From assembly GCA_009733775.1 (NCBI GenBank), contig WOGZ01000112.1, forward strand, positions 1 through 64,000: a stretch of DNA of 64,000 nt, given 5' to 3'. Of the stretch, positions 11,103-22,699 are shown piece after piece; position 1 is the first letter of the stretch, and every line of letters begins with the position of its first letter. This DNA comes from Alectoria sarmentosa (Eukaryota > Ascomycota > Lecanoromycetes > Lecanorales > Parmeliaceae). Under the pieces are notes generated by a model. That model ran no database searches. It was not told the origin of the DNA and worked only from the letters and a program-made list of their open reading frames with translations. The position numbers and the translations under genes are program-made.

Positions 11103-12611
11103 CTATATCAGCTTCAACGCAAATCCACCCCCAACCTCTTCTGTGTCTCTACTCGCAAAAATACCACTGAAGTCCGCCGCTTCTCCCGCAATCCTCGGCG
11201 CATCCCCTCTCTTCGGAGCACTGGGACTCGCCAGTCGCTTCCTCTTCTCCTGGCCCGCCTTTGAGGGAAATGTGGGAAACATCGCTGTGTTTTTGGGCTT
11301 TGGATCTTCTCTGAAATAGGGATGAGCAAGGACTGCACTTGCCGTGGGTCGTTGTGCAGGGTTCAGGCTGAGAAGCGAGATGAGCAAGGCGGTCCCAGCG
11401 GTAGTCAGAAGGGGAAACTTGGCTCGGAGGACGTTCCCAGCGGTTTGAAAGGTACTAGGGAGACGGAGGGAGCGGGCATTGGGCAGACGTTTGAAACCGG
11501 GCCAGATGGCTTCAGTGGGAATGCCGCAGAGTTCGAAGATCTGGCGACGAGTCAGCACACAAAGATGAAGATCTCGGCGGATGCCGACCTTCGAGAGCTG
11601 ATCAACTTCGTTCTTCCCTTGCAGCAAAGGATTCTTTGTTAAAAGCTCGCCGAATATGCAACCAATGCTCCATAAATCGATCTCTGCACCGTACTTCTCT
11701 GCACCTAATAGTAGCTCTGGAGCGCGGTACCACAACGTCACCACGAGCTGCGTGAGTTTCGGTGGTGGATCACCATAATATCTTGCCATGCCAAAATCTG
11801 CAACCTTCATCTGACCCCTATTGTTCATGAGTAGATTCGAGGCCTTCAAGTCCCGATGTAAGATCCAGTTGCTGTGGAGGTAGTCAACGGCCGAAGTGAG
11901 TTGCAGGAGTAGCGTCTTGATCTCCGAGGGCGAGAAGGCATCGAGCATGTCTTCTTGCAGCGTCTTGAGGTCGTGCTCGAGGAAGTCCATCACCAGAAAA
12001 ACACTGGTCTTGAAGATCAGCTTTCAAAGACAATTTGAGGGGTTGGACGTAGCCACATACTCGTCCAATTCGTCCCCCATAACGACCTCCCGTAGAGCAA
12101 CGATGTTCGTATGCCTTGATGCCATCAGTGTCTGTATCTCTCGCAGGCCGGTGACCGGAAAGCCGTCATTGGCGTTGTCCATTTTGAGCTTTTTCAATGC
12201 AACAATCTCCCCAGTAGCTGTCTCTTTGGCTCGCGAAACCCAGCCATAGGAGCCCTCTTCGATATGATTCAGCTTCTCAAAATTGTCGACATGCCTGCAA
12301 GGGCCCCATTCTGGCGCAGGAAAGCGCAAGAGCCTTGCTAGTAGCAGCTCTTTGGAGGACGCATTAGACGTAAGAAGAAGTCTTCTTCTCTTGGACGGCC
12401 GTTCAAGATTTCCATTGAAAGCTTCGCGGTAGTGTGCGGCGTTCTCAGCCACGTCCTCTGCTTCTTGTCTGCGTAGATTTTCCTCCTCTTCAAGCTTACA
12501 CTGTTTCTCTGCTTTTGCCTTTTTCTTCAACTCTTTTTCACGCTTCCGCTGAGCTTCCAATGCAGCATCATCGTCATCATCGGCCCATCGCGACTTGCCC
12601 TGGCTTGCCAT
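11103..12611 (-). CDS. CDK10/CDK11 (PITSLRE)-like protein kinase
   Basis: This is a cyclin-dependent kinase of the CDK10/11 branch (compare S. pombe Ppk23), which acts in the nucleus in transcription and RNA processing. Exons are 12611-12061, 12003-11589 and 11540-11103, giving 467 residues. Intron 1 is 57 nt. Intron 2 is 48 nt, in frame and stop-free, and is inferred because removing it gives QLSKIFELCGIP, as expected for the family. Residues 1-80 are charged and coiled-coil-like, ending in a basic patch PSKRRR. Seen: Gly-rich loop IEEGSYGWV (117-125), catalytic Lys140, cyclin-binding helix FPVTGLRE in place of PITSLRE, HRDLKASN (233-240), DFG (253-255), VVTLWYRAPE activation segment, and a basic tail. 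MASQGKSRWADDD is the likely start; an in-frame Met at 12,623 adds four residues. Confidence 0.88.
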
Positions 12612-12730
12612 AATCAAAAACAAAGTAGTGCGTCACCAATGGTCGGTGGAGATCAAATTTTAGGGTGTGACTGTCACAACTCTCATGACTTCACTCCCGA
12701 GCATCTTCACATGATCAATGTTTTCTGGAC
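12612..12730. promoter_or_regulatory. Compact bidirectional promoter
   Basis: Only 119 bp separate the start codons of the kinase gene (-) and the NDUFAF7 gene (+), so both promoters must lie here or overlap the neighbouring transcripts. I identified no specific sites. Confidence 0.55.
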
Positions 12731-14409
12731 ATGTTCGTCGTCAGCGCTAGTGCAAAAATCTTTGCGAGCTCGAGACCACTGGCGAGAGGATGCGCAGGGT
12801 TGAAATTATCTGAGGGAATTCGATGGGCATCCTTGCCAGCTCGGCAATGGTCGACGCCTCTAGCGAAAACCATTGCTGAAGCTATTGCTGTAAGCTCACT
12901 TCGAGGTCCGCTTTTGCACACAATTTGATCATGAAACTAGACGACAGGCCCAATATCTATAGCGGCTTATATGCGCCAATGTCTCACGTTCCCGGATGGT
13001 GGCTACTACACTTCACAAGCGCAGGGCAAAGATCAATTCGGACAGAAAGGAGACTTCATTACCTCGCCAGAGATCTCTCAAATCTTTGGCGAACTTCTGG
13101 GGATATGGCTTGTAGCTGAATGGATGGCCCAAGGCAGAGTCCGTAATGGCGTGGAGATCATCGAGGTTGGACCAGGAAGAGGAACGCTGATGGACGATAT
13201 GCTACGGGTATGGTGCGATACTCAAATCAAAAATAAGGAGGTACCAGTCTAATGCGAAGCAGACTCTCAGCAACTTCAAGCCGCTAGCATCCAGCATTGA
13301 ATCGATCTACCTTGTGGAAGCCAGCCCAACGTTACGTGATACCCAAAAGCAATTGCTCTGCGGAGATGCACCCCTCGAGGAGATTGATATTGGCTTCCGA
13401 AGCACGAGCAAGTACTCAAAGGTCCCGGTGACATGGTGTGGAGACATTCGATTCGTACCAAACGGTAGATTCTGTCTCATCACCCCGCCAATAGTCCATG
13501 CTCAATTGACCTCCCATAGACCCAAGCAAGACACCCTTCATCTTCGCCCACGAGTTTTTTGACGCGCTTCCAATCCACGCCTTCCAATCCGTCCCTCCAA
13601 ATCCGGATACGACGGCCCAGATCCTCACAGCTCCTACGGGGGCCCTCTCCCTTACCAAAACAACGCCCAAGTCCAATACGCCCCAATGGCGAGAACTAGT
13701 CGTCACGCCCACACCACCTACCTCGAATACAACTACTACTACTTCGCCTTCCACATGCAGACCTCAACCCGACTTTCAGCTCTCCCTCGCGAAAGCTTCG
13801 ACTCCACCGTCACTCCTATTTCCCACCCTTTCCCAGCGCTACAAAGCGCTTCTGCCAGCCCCCGGTTCCGTCATTGAAATATCACCGGAGTCGCATTCTT
13901 ATGCCGCAGATTTTGCTCACCGTATTGGTGGTTCTTCTCCCAAGCCAAGCTCCAATGGTAGATCCAGCAGAATGGTCAAAATCCGCCCCTCCGGCGCAGC
14001 CTTAATCCTCGATTACGGCCCTGCAGACACGATTCCTACAAGTACACTGCGCGGCATCCGCTCGCATCAAGCTGTCTCTCCCCTTACCGATCCCGGCCTT
14101 GTCGATATCTCCGCTGATGTCGATTTCACGGCATTAGCCGAGGCGGCACTGGCAGCTAGTCTGGGAATCGAGGTGCATGGGCCCGTGGAGCAGGGAGAAT
14201 GGCTAGAGAGTATGGGGATTCGAGAGAGGGCAGAGATGATTTGTAAGGGTCTGGAGGAGGACGAGGAGGGAAAGAAAAGGGTCAGAGGAGCTATGCAGCG
14301 ACTGGTGGAGAAAGGTGGTGGCGCTATGGGGAAGATCTACAAATTCTTGGCGATAGTGCCGGAAAGGGGAGGAAGGAGGCCTGTTGGATTTGGCGGAGAT
14401 GTAGAGTAG
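12731..14409 (+). CDS. ndufaf7: NDUFAF7/MidA-family mitochondrial protein-arginine methyltransferase
   Basis: NDUFAF7 is a SAM-dependent methyltransferase of the mitochondrial matrix that methylates an arginine of a complex I core subunit during assembly. Exons are 12731-12889, 12941-13207, 13260-13464 and 13520-14409, giving 506 residues. The introns are 51, 52 and 55 nt, each GT...AG. Seen: an Arg/Ser/Ala-rich N-terminus free of acidic residues up to about residue 27 that suits a mitochondrial presequence (about 1-40); the family entry TTGPISIAAYMRQCL (54-68); FITSPEISQIFGE; SAM-binding EVGPGRGTLM (128-137); then TPFIFAHEFFDALPIHAFQS, ALILDYG, DISADVDFTAL and the QGEWLESMGIRERAEMI end region. 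A Thr/Pro/Ser-rich insert sits after the AHEFFDALP block. Every junction restores a conserved block and frame. No single long open frame exists, so naive calling would fragment this gene. Confidence 0.88.
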
Positions 14410-16362
14410 ATCACGGAGGTGTGAGAGTTTGAGAAAAAGCCAGCAGAGAAAGGTGCCACTTTGGCTTTGATCATCATGGAGAAACATGTGGGACATCGAT
14501 AGGAGAAAGTCTACAGGCTCGATAGCTTGGTTCAACGCTGCGTCAAACCTCGATGTTGTGCTTTGGGCTTGGATGAATCTCTACAAGTAACGAAATCTTA
14601 GACTGGAATCGTACAAACTGCAGGCTTCCGGCCTTGGACCCTGCCAAGTCAAGAGCCCAAGCAGCGCCGCATCCATTGAGTTGCCGGTCTCGTAAGGCCT
14701 ATAAAACCCTCGAACTCTTCGGTAGACGCCCTAGTAACAGAATATCAGTGGTCATCAGAGCGCCAGGTTCCCGAGCAACACATGCCTCTTTTCAAGAGAA
14801 CTTGTTTCCACCGCTGAAAGCTCTTTGGGAGAAACCTTGAAGGCATAAAAGGGTCAATCCGTCAAACGGCTCCGTGCTCTTTCATCTGTGATTCGAATGC
14901 AACGCAAATTGTGGAGGATCTATTGACCGCCATTCTGGCGGGCTTCGGGCGCACTGGAGGAACATACGATGCATTGCAATAGCATTGCCGGGACAAACTC
15001 CATGTACAGTACATTCTGAAAGGACTGAAAGCGACTGACCGAGGGACTCACTGGGAATCTCCCTGTCGGCGGGCTCCGAGTAGAACGTTATTAGTTGTTA
15101 GGTAGCGCCGCAATTGAAACACGCTAAGCGTTTGAGTCTTGGCCCCGATTCGGGTTTGCTCACATGAACTTGCATGACGGAGGCGAAAAAGGCGACGGCG
15201 CAGGAAAGGCCTTGCGCAGAGGCAGAGAGGTTCAAATTTGACGTACAGTATGACATGAAAACACCAAGGAGCAAGAGTACCCCGTTAGATGTCGACCGAA
15301 TCCGAGTGGGACTGCCTTTTAAAGGCAAGTCTTGCATGAAGGGCTGAGCAGCGGCAATGCCGAGGCTAACTTGTCAAGGAAACCTTCCAGAAGCCATGTG
15401 CGCACACGTGGAGCTGACTGTACTGTACTGTACCCCTGGATTATAAGCTGGAGAGGCCGAAGCTCTCACTGGATGCTGGACCTGTAATGCATATTTGGAA
15501 GCCAATTTCGAAACATGGCGGAAATGCAGCATGTTGAGGGCACGGCGATTGATTTAAAAGCGACTGACTGATTGCGAAGAAGGATTGGCGCAAGTCAATC
15601 TCCTTCTTGTGGGAGATGGGTAAGCAGATTACCCAAGCACCAGAATGCAGGAGGGGGGGTTTTTTTTTGGTCTGTGTAAGACAAAGGGTCCAGAAGAGCG
15701 GTTTAATAAGTTAAAAGCGGTCAGTGAAACATGACTACAGTATGAAGATACCTACAATAATTTACGGAGTAGCTAGGTAGGTATCTGCATGTCGCTACAA
15801 AGAAAATCAACAATCGAAAATCAAAATCGAAAATCGAAAACCCAGCATTAATAATCACCAGAACCCCACCAAATGGCATCAGGTCTCGGATCCCTGGACT
15901 GACAGATTCCGGGCAGCGCGGCCCAATGATTGTCCATTTTGTCCGTCTCGGCCTGGCGGACTCGCGCAGTGAATACAGTAAAGTAAGGTACCTTAGGTTT
16001 CCTCGGTTAGTCCGCGAGCCTTGGCACTTGAAACCCTAGCAAAGGGTTAGGCAGAAGTAAGAAAGCCTTCATTTTCCTTCTAGTATTCGTATTCCGCAGT
16101 CGTGGAACAAGTTATATACTCGTAAGGTGACAAAAAGATTTCCTCAAATCTTCCTCACTGTCATTTGCAGGCTTGTCCTGGCATGTCTAGATACATATTA
16201 GCTTCGTCGTGAGTAATGATAGAAGACCCAATGTAAGCCGTATTTTTCATCCATATCAGTGACAACTGGCGATTGACACAGCGAGGATAGTGCAATAATG
16301 ATAAAATGATCATGAATTACCTCTCTACATTACTTTGATTGAAAGTGAGACCGGAGGACAGG

Positions 16363-16412
16363 AGTCACAGTCATAGCGATAGTTATAGTCATAGTCATAG
16401 TCATAGTCATAG
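16363..16412. repeat. (TAGTCA)n microsatellite
   Basis: About eight hexamer copies, the first few imperfect. They account for the MTMTMTI-type frame on the minus strand. Confidence 0.85.
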
Positions 16413-16953
16413 ATATATGCTTATTATTAAGACTGGAATGATTTGAGCTTTCCAATCCGACAGGATAGAACGTTGCCAAGCGTGCATCCGTGATCCGATA
16501 ATCCAATCCTTCCTTTGTTTGAAAGTCCTTAGGAGTGACCAGACGGAAAATCCTGCAAATCCGATACGCAAAACCTTGCTGCCTGGAAGTCATGGTGGAA
16601 AGGTAGGAGGCCCAAGTCCGCCCCGAAAGGTAGTGATGATTTGCTACCTAGTAAGAATGGAAGAGTACTCGTGGTTGCGAGACTGCCAAGTTGCCCAGTT
16701 GCCAACGGTTGCCTGAAAAGTAAAGCGCATTTGGAGCGGTGAGCTACCTAAGAATCATGGCTCATGCACGTATAAGACGATTATGTACTCGCAGTCTCGC
16801 ACTAGGGTGATGATTTGCTTTCAGAAAGAGTGCGTGGGTGACTCAGCCCTGCTTGGGAATATGCAACCTGCGAGGCTGCAACACTAGTCACAGAGTCACG
16901 GTCTATGGAGTCATGGACAAAGAACAAGAAGAGATGCGGAAGACGATAGACGC

Positions 16954-16979
16954 AGACGAAGACGAAGACGAAGACGAAG
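16954..16979. repeat. (GACGAA)n microsatellite
   Basis: Four hexamer copies in a row. They account for a Phe/Val-rich frame on the opposite strand. Confidence 0.85.
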
Positions 16980-17238
16980 CGAAGGAGCATGTGATTGGTT
17001 AGAGTCAAGCTGACGAAGCTGATATCGGCTTGATTCAACTACCTGCTGCCTTGAAATGGACTAGCCCACTCGGCAGACTTTTTGTTAGCTTCGCTTCTTA
17101 GAAATCCGAACCCGCCGGGTGTTGAGACAAAGCAAAGTCCGAGAGTACCGTCGGGCTTAGACGGATTACACACCGGTTCAGAATTTCAAGGAGAACAACA
17201 AGAAGGATTAAAGACAGCCCAGATCCCTCAACGACACC

Positions 17239-17394
17239 ATGTCCTTTCCCATCTCCATCTCCATCTCCGTCTCAGACAAAGAAGAACAAACCATCATCAA
17301 TCATAATCATCCGTGTCCTCATACCATCTTCTCACAGTTCACCAAACAACCCTACGAGCACCATATCGGCATACTTTCTCATAAGCCGCCCTGA
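17239..17394 (+). CDS. Possible upstream ORF (51 aa) in a 5' leader
   Basis: This open frame of 51 codons begins MSFPISISISVSD and ends 72 bp before the ATG at 17,467. It lies in what looks like a long 5' leader of the Ecm13-like gene. No family is recognised. It could regulate translation of the main frame, or the leader could be spliced and the frame meaningless. Confidence 0.25.
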   Translation: MSFPISISISVSDKEEQTIINHNHPCPHTIFSQFTKQPYEHHIGILSHKPP

Positions 17395-17466
17395 CTCATT
17401 GGCCAATTGCAAATCATTCTGCCTCATCTCACCATCAATATTTCCCCCAGACACAAAACCAACAAG

Positions 17467-18270
17467 ATGCCTTCCAGTCTCAGATACCAAATCTGTTCCT
17501 CCACAACACCAGCATCATCAACAACCCAAACAATCACTGCGTCACCACCACAGAAGATGCAGAAGATGTCTCTCACTCAAACCTACTATCTTGCCCACAC
17601 CGCCCGTGGTAAGCTCTCTAAGGAGGCTGCCCGGGGGGACCACGAGCTCCGCCTTCTGGTCGGCCATGCCAACCTCCTCGATGGTCTGATGCTCGACCTT
17701 GCCAACGCTGAGCAAGAGCAAGAAAGTTGGTTCAATCAGACCGTCAGCGGTGCCCCTAAGGCATCCGAAGAGTCCAAGCACATTAAATGGGCCGACACTA
17801 TTCCCGAAGAGCTCGAGGAGGCAGTTGAGGAGGAATTCTACGCCGAAAGCTCAGACAGCGACAGCAACAGCGACGCGGACGATGACGAGGAAATGCAAAT
17901 TGCACGGCCAATTGCCCTCGGCAAGGTACCACAAGCACCAGCTACCATCATCACCACCGAGTATGATGAGGATGAGGACATGGAGGACGAAGACTATGAG
18001 GACGACCTCGCTCTGACGCGCACATCGTCGGCACACCCACCAGAGCTCCTCCATGAGGACTCAGACTCAGAGTCCGAAGACGAGTCAATGCCTCCCTCGC
18101 CTGATGCCTTTTCGGAGCAACAAAGACAAGAAATCGCAACAACATCATACTATCAGCCATTACCAGTCAAGTCAGACTCGCCAGCCTCGTTGCCGGAGTC
18201 AGACCAGTCCTTCTTCGATGAGGGTTTCTACCTCCCGCAACGGCAACAGACAGTCATTGCAGCGTGTTAG
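17467..18270 (+). CDS. Acidic conserved ascomycete protein, Ecm13-like
   Basis: This is an uninterrupted 267-residue frame. A Ser/Thr-rich start is followed, from Met34 (base 17,566), by a compact conserved-looking block: MSLTQTYYLAHTARGKL, then HELRLLVGHANLLDGLMLDLANAEQ, then SWFNQTV. From about residue 95 the protein is very acidic and disordered (runs of Asp, Glu and Ser). It has no signal peptide or membrane segment. The YYLA...RGKL and LRLLVGHANLLD blocks recall the S. cerevisiae Ecm13/YJR115W family from memory; the biochemical role of that family is unknown. Met at 17,407, 17,467 and 17,566 are all in frame. I chose 17,467; 17,566 would keep all the conserved part. Confidence 0.7.
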   Translation: MPSSLRYQICSSTTPASSTTQTITASPPQKMQKMSLTQTYYLAHTARGKLSKEAARGDHELRLLVGHANLLDGLMLDLANAEQEQESWFNQTVSGAPKASEESKHIKWADTIPEELEEAVEEEFYAESSDSDSNSDADDDEEMQIARPIALGKVPQAPATIITTEYDEDEDMEDEDYEDDLALTRTSSAHPPELLHEDSDSESEDESMPPSPDAFSEQQRQEIATTSYYQPLPVKSDSPASLPESDQSFFDEGFYLPQRQQTVIAAC

Positions 18271-18871
18271 GCACAGGACTTTTGATGACGATTCGGTTGG
18301 TTTTATGGTCATGGCAACGATTCAGCAAAATACCCAAGCGAGCGATGAGCGATCTTCTTTTGATGATGTTTTGAATGGATAAAACTCTACTCGGATGGCT
18401 ATGGCTACAACCGAAACTAGGGGGAGTATTTGGGGAAGAAGCATTGGAGGCCTAGCAATTTACTCGTACATTCTCCCTCAACAAGAGGTTGAGTAGCACC
18501 AGAGAAGATAATCCAAAACAAAAAGTTGGCAAAAATTCATGTGTCATCTCATTACTCGCATGCAGTTGTCAATCATTGACTTTGAACGCGATCGTACTCG
18601 TAATTCATCCCCCGCATCTGCACGAATATGATATTATATTCATGTCGACATTATTGCGTCAACAAGAATTTGATGTGTAGCTCGTAATCGTACTTTATTA
18701 ACCAGCTCGTAATTCCGATTTCCTCCCATCCCATTCCCTGCATTAGAATTGAGGGGTTGGGTTTTTGTACTTTAACTTAAGTAGTTGACCTCGACCGTGC
18801 TTCAACATTTAGCGTATGAATTTCGGAAGAAGAAGGAGTAATAAAGGCCGATTGCCGATGGTGCCGAGTTA
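18271..18871. other. 3' flank of the last island gene, no gene seen
   Basis: This is 600 bp of balanced composition ending at the TA that flanks the TIR element. It presumably includes the 3' UTR of the Ecm13-like gene. Short frames have no resemblance to known proteins. Confidence 0.5.
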
Positions 18872-19244
18872 CAGTCGACGCTCGCTATAACGAAATTCGG
18901 TATAACGGAAATCTCGATACAACGGAAGAAACCCGCCGATTTCACAAAAATTACATACAAATAACGAAATCTCTCGCTATAATCGTATAACGAAATTATT
19001 TTTTCACATTAACGAAATTTTATGCAAAAATCATACATTATATACGTATAAAATATGTATAAATATAAAAAATTCTCGATTTATATAAAATTTAGCATGC
19101 ATTAATTAAGTTTTATAATTAAAATATTAACTTTATATTTAAATTTATTTAAATTAAGTTTAGCGTACTTTCGTTATAACGAAATCTCGCTATAATGAAT
19201 TAATATTAATAATTTTATCGTTTCGTTATAGCGAGCGTCGATTA
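18872..19244. mobile_element. Short TIR element (pogo/Fot1-like MITE)
   Basis: The left end reads CAGTCGACGCTCGCTATAAC and the right end is its near-exact inverse, TTATAGCGAGCGTCGATTA, differing only by RIP-type transitions in the last bases. A TA dinucleotide flanks both sides (18,870-18,871 and 19,245-19,246), as expected for Tc1/mariner-superfamily insertion. At 373 bp, with no coding capacity, it is a non-autonomous element. The pogo/Fot1 label rests on the CAG start and TA target only. It marks the exact right border of the gene island. Confidence 0.75.
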
Positions 19245-20831
19245 TATAATATTATTTATTAATTATTATTATAAAACGTTAAAATTATTACGTTATATTA
19301 ATTTATATTTAATAATATAATAAAATAATATTAATAAATTATCAAATAAATATGCTATTATAATTGTATAAAATTTATTATTTATTTTTTATAAAAATAA
19401 TCTAGATTATATATTACTTTATCGTATATATTTAAATATAAGATAAATTTTAACGAGTTCGTTTAATAAATCGATATTATATAAAATAAACGTAATCGAA
19501 ACATCATATTTTTCTTTTATTAAAATCTTTATTTATAAAAATAAATGCGTAACGAATTTATTACGACTTAAAATTAATATAAAAATAATATTTAAAATAA
19601 AAACAATTACTTTATATCGATTGTAAAATTTTATATAATCGCGTTTAACAATCTTATCGCGATATTGTTATAAAAAAGCTTTATATTTAAATTTTAAAAT
19701 AAATCTTATAAATATAATTAATATATTTATTATTTTTATTTTAAAAAATCTTAATCGTAATACATTTTTTTTTAATATTACAATTTATATTTATTTTTTT
19801 ACTTTTTTTTTAAACTTATAATAATATTATTACAATGTCGATTAAATTTATTTTTATTAATTTTAAAAACTTTAATATTTTTTAAAAGAAAATGATAAAA
19901 ACTTTCGAAAAAAATTGAAACAAAATAATTATATAAAGTTTAAAACAAAATTAACGAATTTAATATTAACATAATACTATTTTCTTTATTGTTATAAACT
20001 TATATTATTTTTATAATTCGTCGATAATTTTTTTTTAATTAATTTAATTTTAAATTTAAATTTAAATTTAAATTAAAAATGTCGTCGAAAAAAATCAAAA
20101 TGAAAATCTTTAAAAATAACGTTTTATTTTTGCATTTTCGATTTCGTTATAATAAATTAACAATTTTATTATAAAATTATTATTAATATTAATAACGTGA
20201 AAAAGAATTTTCAATATCGCGTTTTTTTTTATTAATTATAATAAATAATTAATACGTCTCGTTATTTTGTGTATTATTTGAAAATTAAATCTTCGAAATT
20301 ATATATAATCGTTTCTCTTTTTCGCGCATTTTATTATATTTCAATTAATAGTATTATTTTATCGTAATAAAATTATATTATTATCGTATTTATATTATAT
20401 TATAAAAATAATCGTTTTAAATTTTATATTTATATCGAGCTTAATAATCGAAACGCGTTTTTATATAACTTTTTTTATAACGTTTATGCGAATTATCTCG
20501 TATTTAACGTTATTAATTATTTAAAAAATAAATTTAATTTTTACAAAATCGTTATCAATGTTAATTAAAATCGTGTTAAAATAATATATATACACTTTTT
20601 TCTTTTCGCTTTTCGCGTCTCATATTTTATTATAATAACGTTATAATTTTATTACGCTCGTTACGCTTTAAAAACGATTCAATTAATTATTTTTCAAATT
20701 TGTTTTTTTTTCGCGTTGATTATAATAATACGAATGCGATGCGAAAGATTAAAAACAATTTATGAAAATTAATAATGTCGTTAAAAAATCGCGAATTTCG
20801 TTTTCATTATAACGATTTCATTTTATTATTA
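19245..20831. other. AT-rich, RIP-like DNA without recognisable element
   Basis: This has very low GC with scattered CG dinucleotides. No protein family can be read in any frame. TTTAAA-type alternation near 20,050 is low complexity. It is presumably fragments of old transposons. Confidence 0.5.
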
Positions 20832-21404
20832 TGTTAAAATAATCAAGTTCGTTTTACTTTTCTTATTCGACTATCGTCGAATTTAAGTTTGATAAATTTC
20901 ATATTTTATATAATATCTTAATCAAATAATTTATTATTTACTTTTAATAAATTATAAATTCGATCGATCGAACTTCGTTCAATAACTTAACACTTATTTT
21001 ATCGATATGTTTTATATATATTAATTCATAAGTCGTTTTAAATCATAAAACTTTATTTTTATTTTATGAAAACATTTTATGCGAGCATATTATTATAAAA
21101 CATTATAAAAATCTTAAAGCGTTAAAAAACATTCGATTTATTATCACATTAACGAAATAATATCATTTTGAAGCCTCGATTCGAAACACGTTTAAATATT
21201 AATTTTAAATAAATCTTAATTTTCGTTAAAAACGTTAATTTTATCGACGACGTGATTATAAAAATTAAATTATATATTTTAATCAATAAAAACGTCACGT
21301 TAATTAAAAAAAACAATTTTTAAATCTTTAAAATTAGATTCAATTAATGTATATTCTCATCGTGCGACGTATTTATTTAATTAAAAATTAATTAATAAAT
21401 GCGT
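20832..21404 (+). repeat. Copia LTR, plus-orientation copy
   Basis: This is 573 bp inverted relative to 1-573, with matching length and mostly transition differences. The true 3' end of the LTR cannot be fixed because the partner copy runs off the window. Confidence 0.7.
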
Positions 21405-22699
21405 TTTAATCGCTGAAAACAATCAATTTCAGAATTCATTAAAATAATTAATTAATAACGTGTCGAAATCATCTCGATCGTTATTAAATTTTTTATTTAA
21501 ATCAAAACGAGCAATTTTTTTAAAAGTTATTAACTTTAAAATTTATTAAAAACAAATTAATTAATGACAAATCAAATTTATCGATCGTTATTTAAGTTCG
21601 AATTCATTAAAATAATTAATTAATAACGTGTTAAATTTATCGATCGTCGTTTAAATTTATTGCTTAAATTAAAAACGAGCATTTTTCATTTAAATTAATA
21701 TAAATCACGAAATTTTTTCGTCTCGATACGTTAAAAAGTTAATTGTTAATATAAAATTCAAAAAAATTATTCTTTATCATCGTAAATATATATATAATTT
21801 ATATTAATTATTTAAATAAAGTAGATATAAGCTTTAAAGCATATTTATTCGCTTCGTTTTCTTTATTTTATTTAAAAAGTGCTCAAATTTCAAAACCATT
21901 ATTATATTTATTAATTTATTATCGTTATTATATTTAAATCTTTAATATTAAAATTCATTAATATTTTAAAAGAGATAATTAAATTAATCGATTCAATAAA
22001 TTACATAATTTGAAAGCGAATCGTAAAAGACATTTTTAAGATCTTTAATTTATGAAAATAAATTGAATCGAAAAATAAACATTCGATTTTAAATTTTATT
22101 ATTTAATAATAAGGATAATAATAATAATAACGATATCGTTGAGCTTAAAGCGTGAAAATTAATATATAATTTCATTTATATCGTTTTACGTTTTTGCGTA
22201 ATTAATAATAATTATATCGATATTAAATATATAATCAACGCTCATAACGCGTGAATCAAATTAAAAGAAAATTGTTTTCTTCGAAATTTTAAATATTTAA
22301 TTCGCGCGTTTTAACGTTTTAATAATTTAATGTTAAATTAATATAGCGATAATTTTAACGAATATATTAATAAATTTCGAAAGTTATTAATAAAGCTTTA
22401 AAACTTTTTCATTTAATTTAAATTAAACGAAAATTTGCTTATTTAATAGTTTTATTTCAATTTAAAATCTTTTTATAACGATTATATCGAATAATATTTT
22501 CAAAATAATATTTTATTTAATAAAAACGAATTATATAAACATATTTTAAGCGAAATTATATAACGATTTCAAAACATTTATTACTTTAAACACGTTTAAA
22601 TTATATATATTTTCATTATTTATTTCTTTTTAATTTTTATTCGAATTATAAATTAAAACGAATATCGATTAAATTATTATATTAATATTATCAAAATCG

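Larger units (their letters stand above)
14410..17466. other. 3-kb intergenic region with simple repeats
   Basis: I found no protein gene I can support. Contents: a TGTAC triplicate near 15,419; a G8/T10 tract near 15,653-15,668; AATCGAAA-type repeats near 15,813-15,840; a TAGTCA array (16,363-16,412); a GACGAA array (16,954-16,979). The last ~400 bp before 17,467 are C/A-rich, like a long 5' leader, and hold an upstream open frame (17,239-17,394). A minus-strand open frame at 15,098-15,337 has a hydrophobic stretch but no other support. Confidence 0.5.

Noticed and set aside
15098..15337. Minus-strand 79-residue frame with hydrophobic stretch, possible secreted protein
   Set aside because: The hydrophobic part is not at the N-terminus, there is no recognisable processing site, and neighbouring sequence shows no gene structure.
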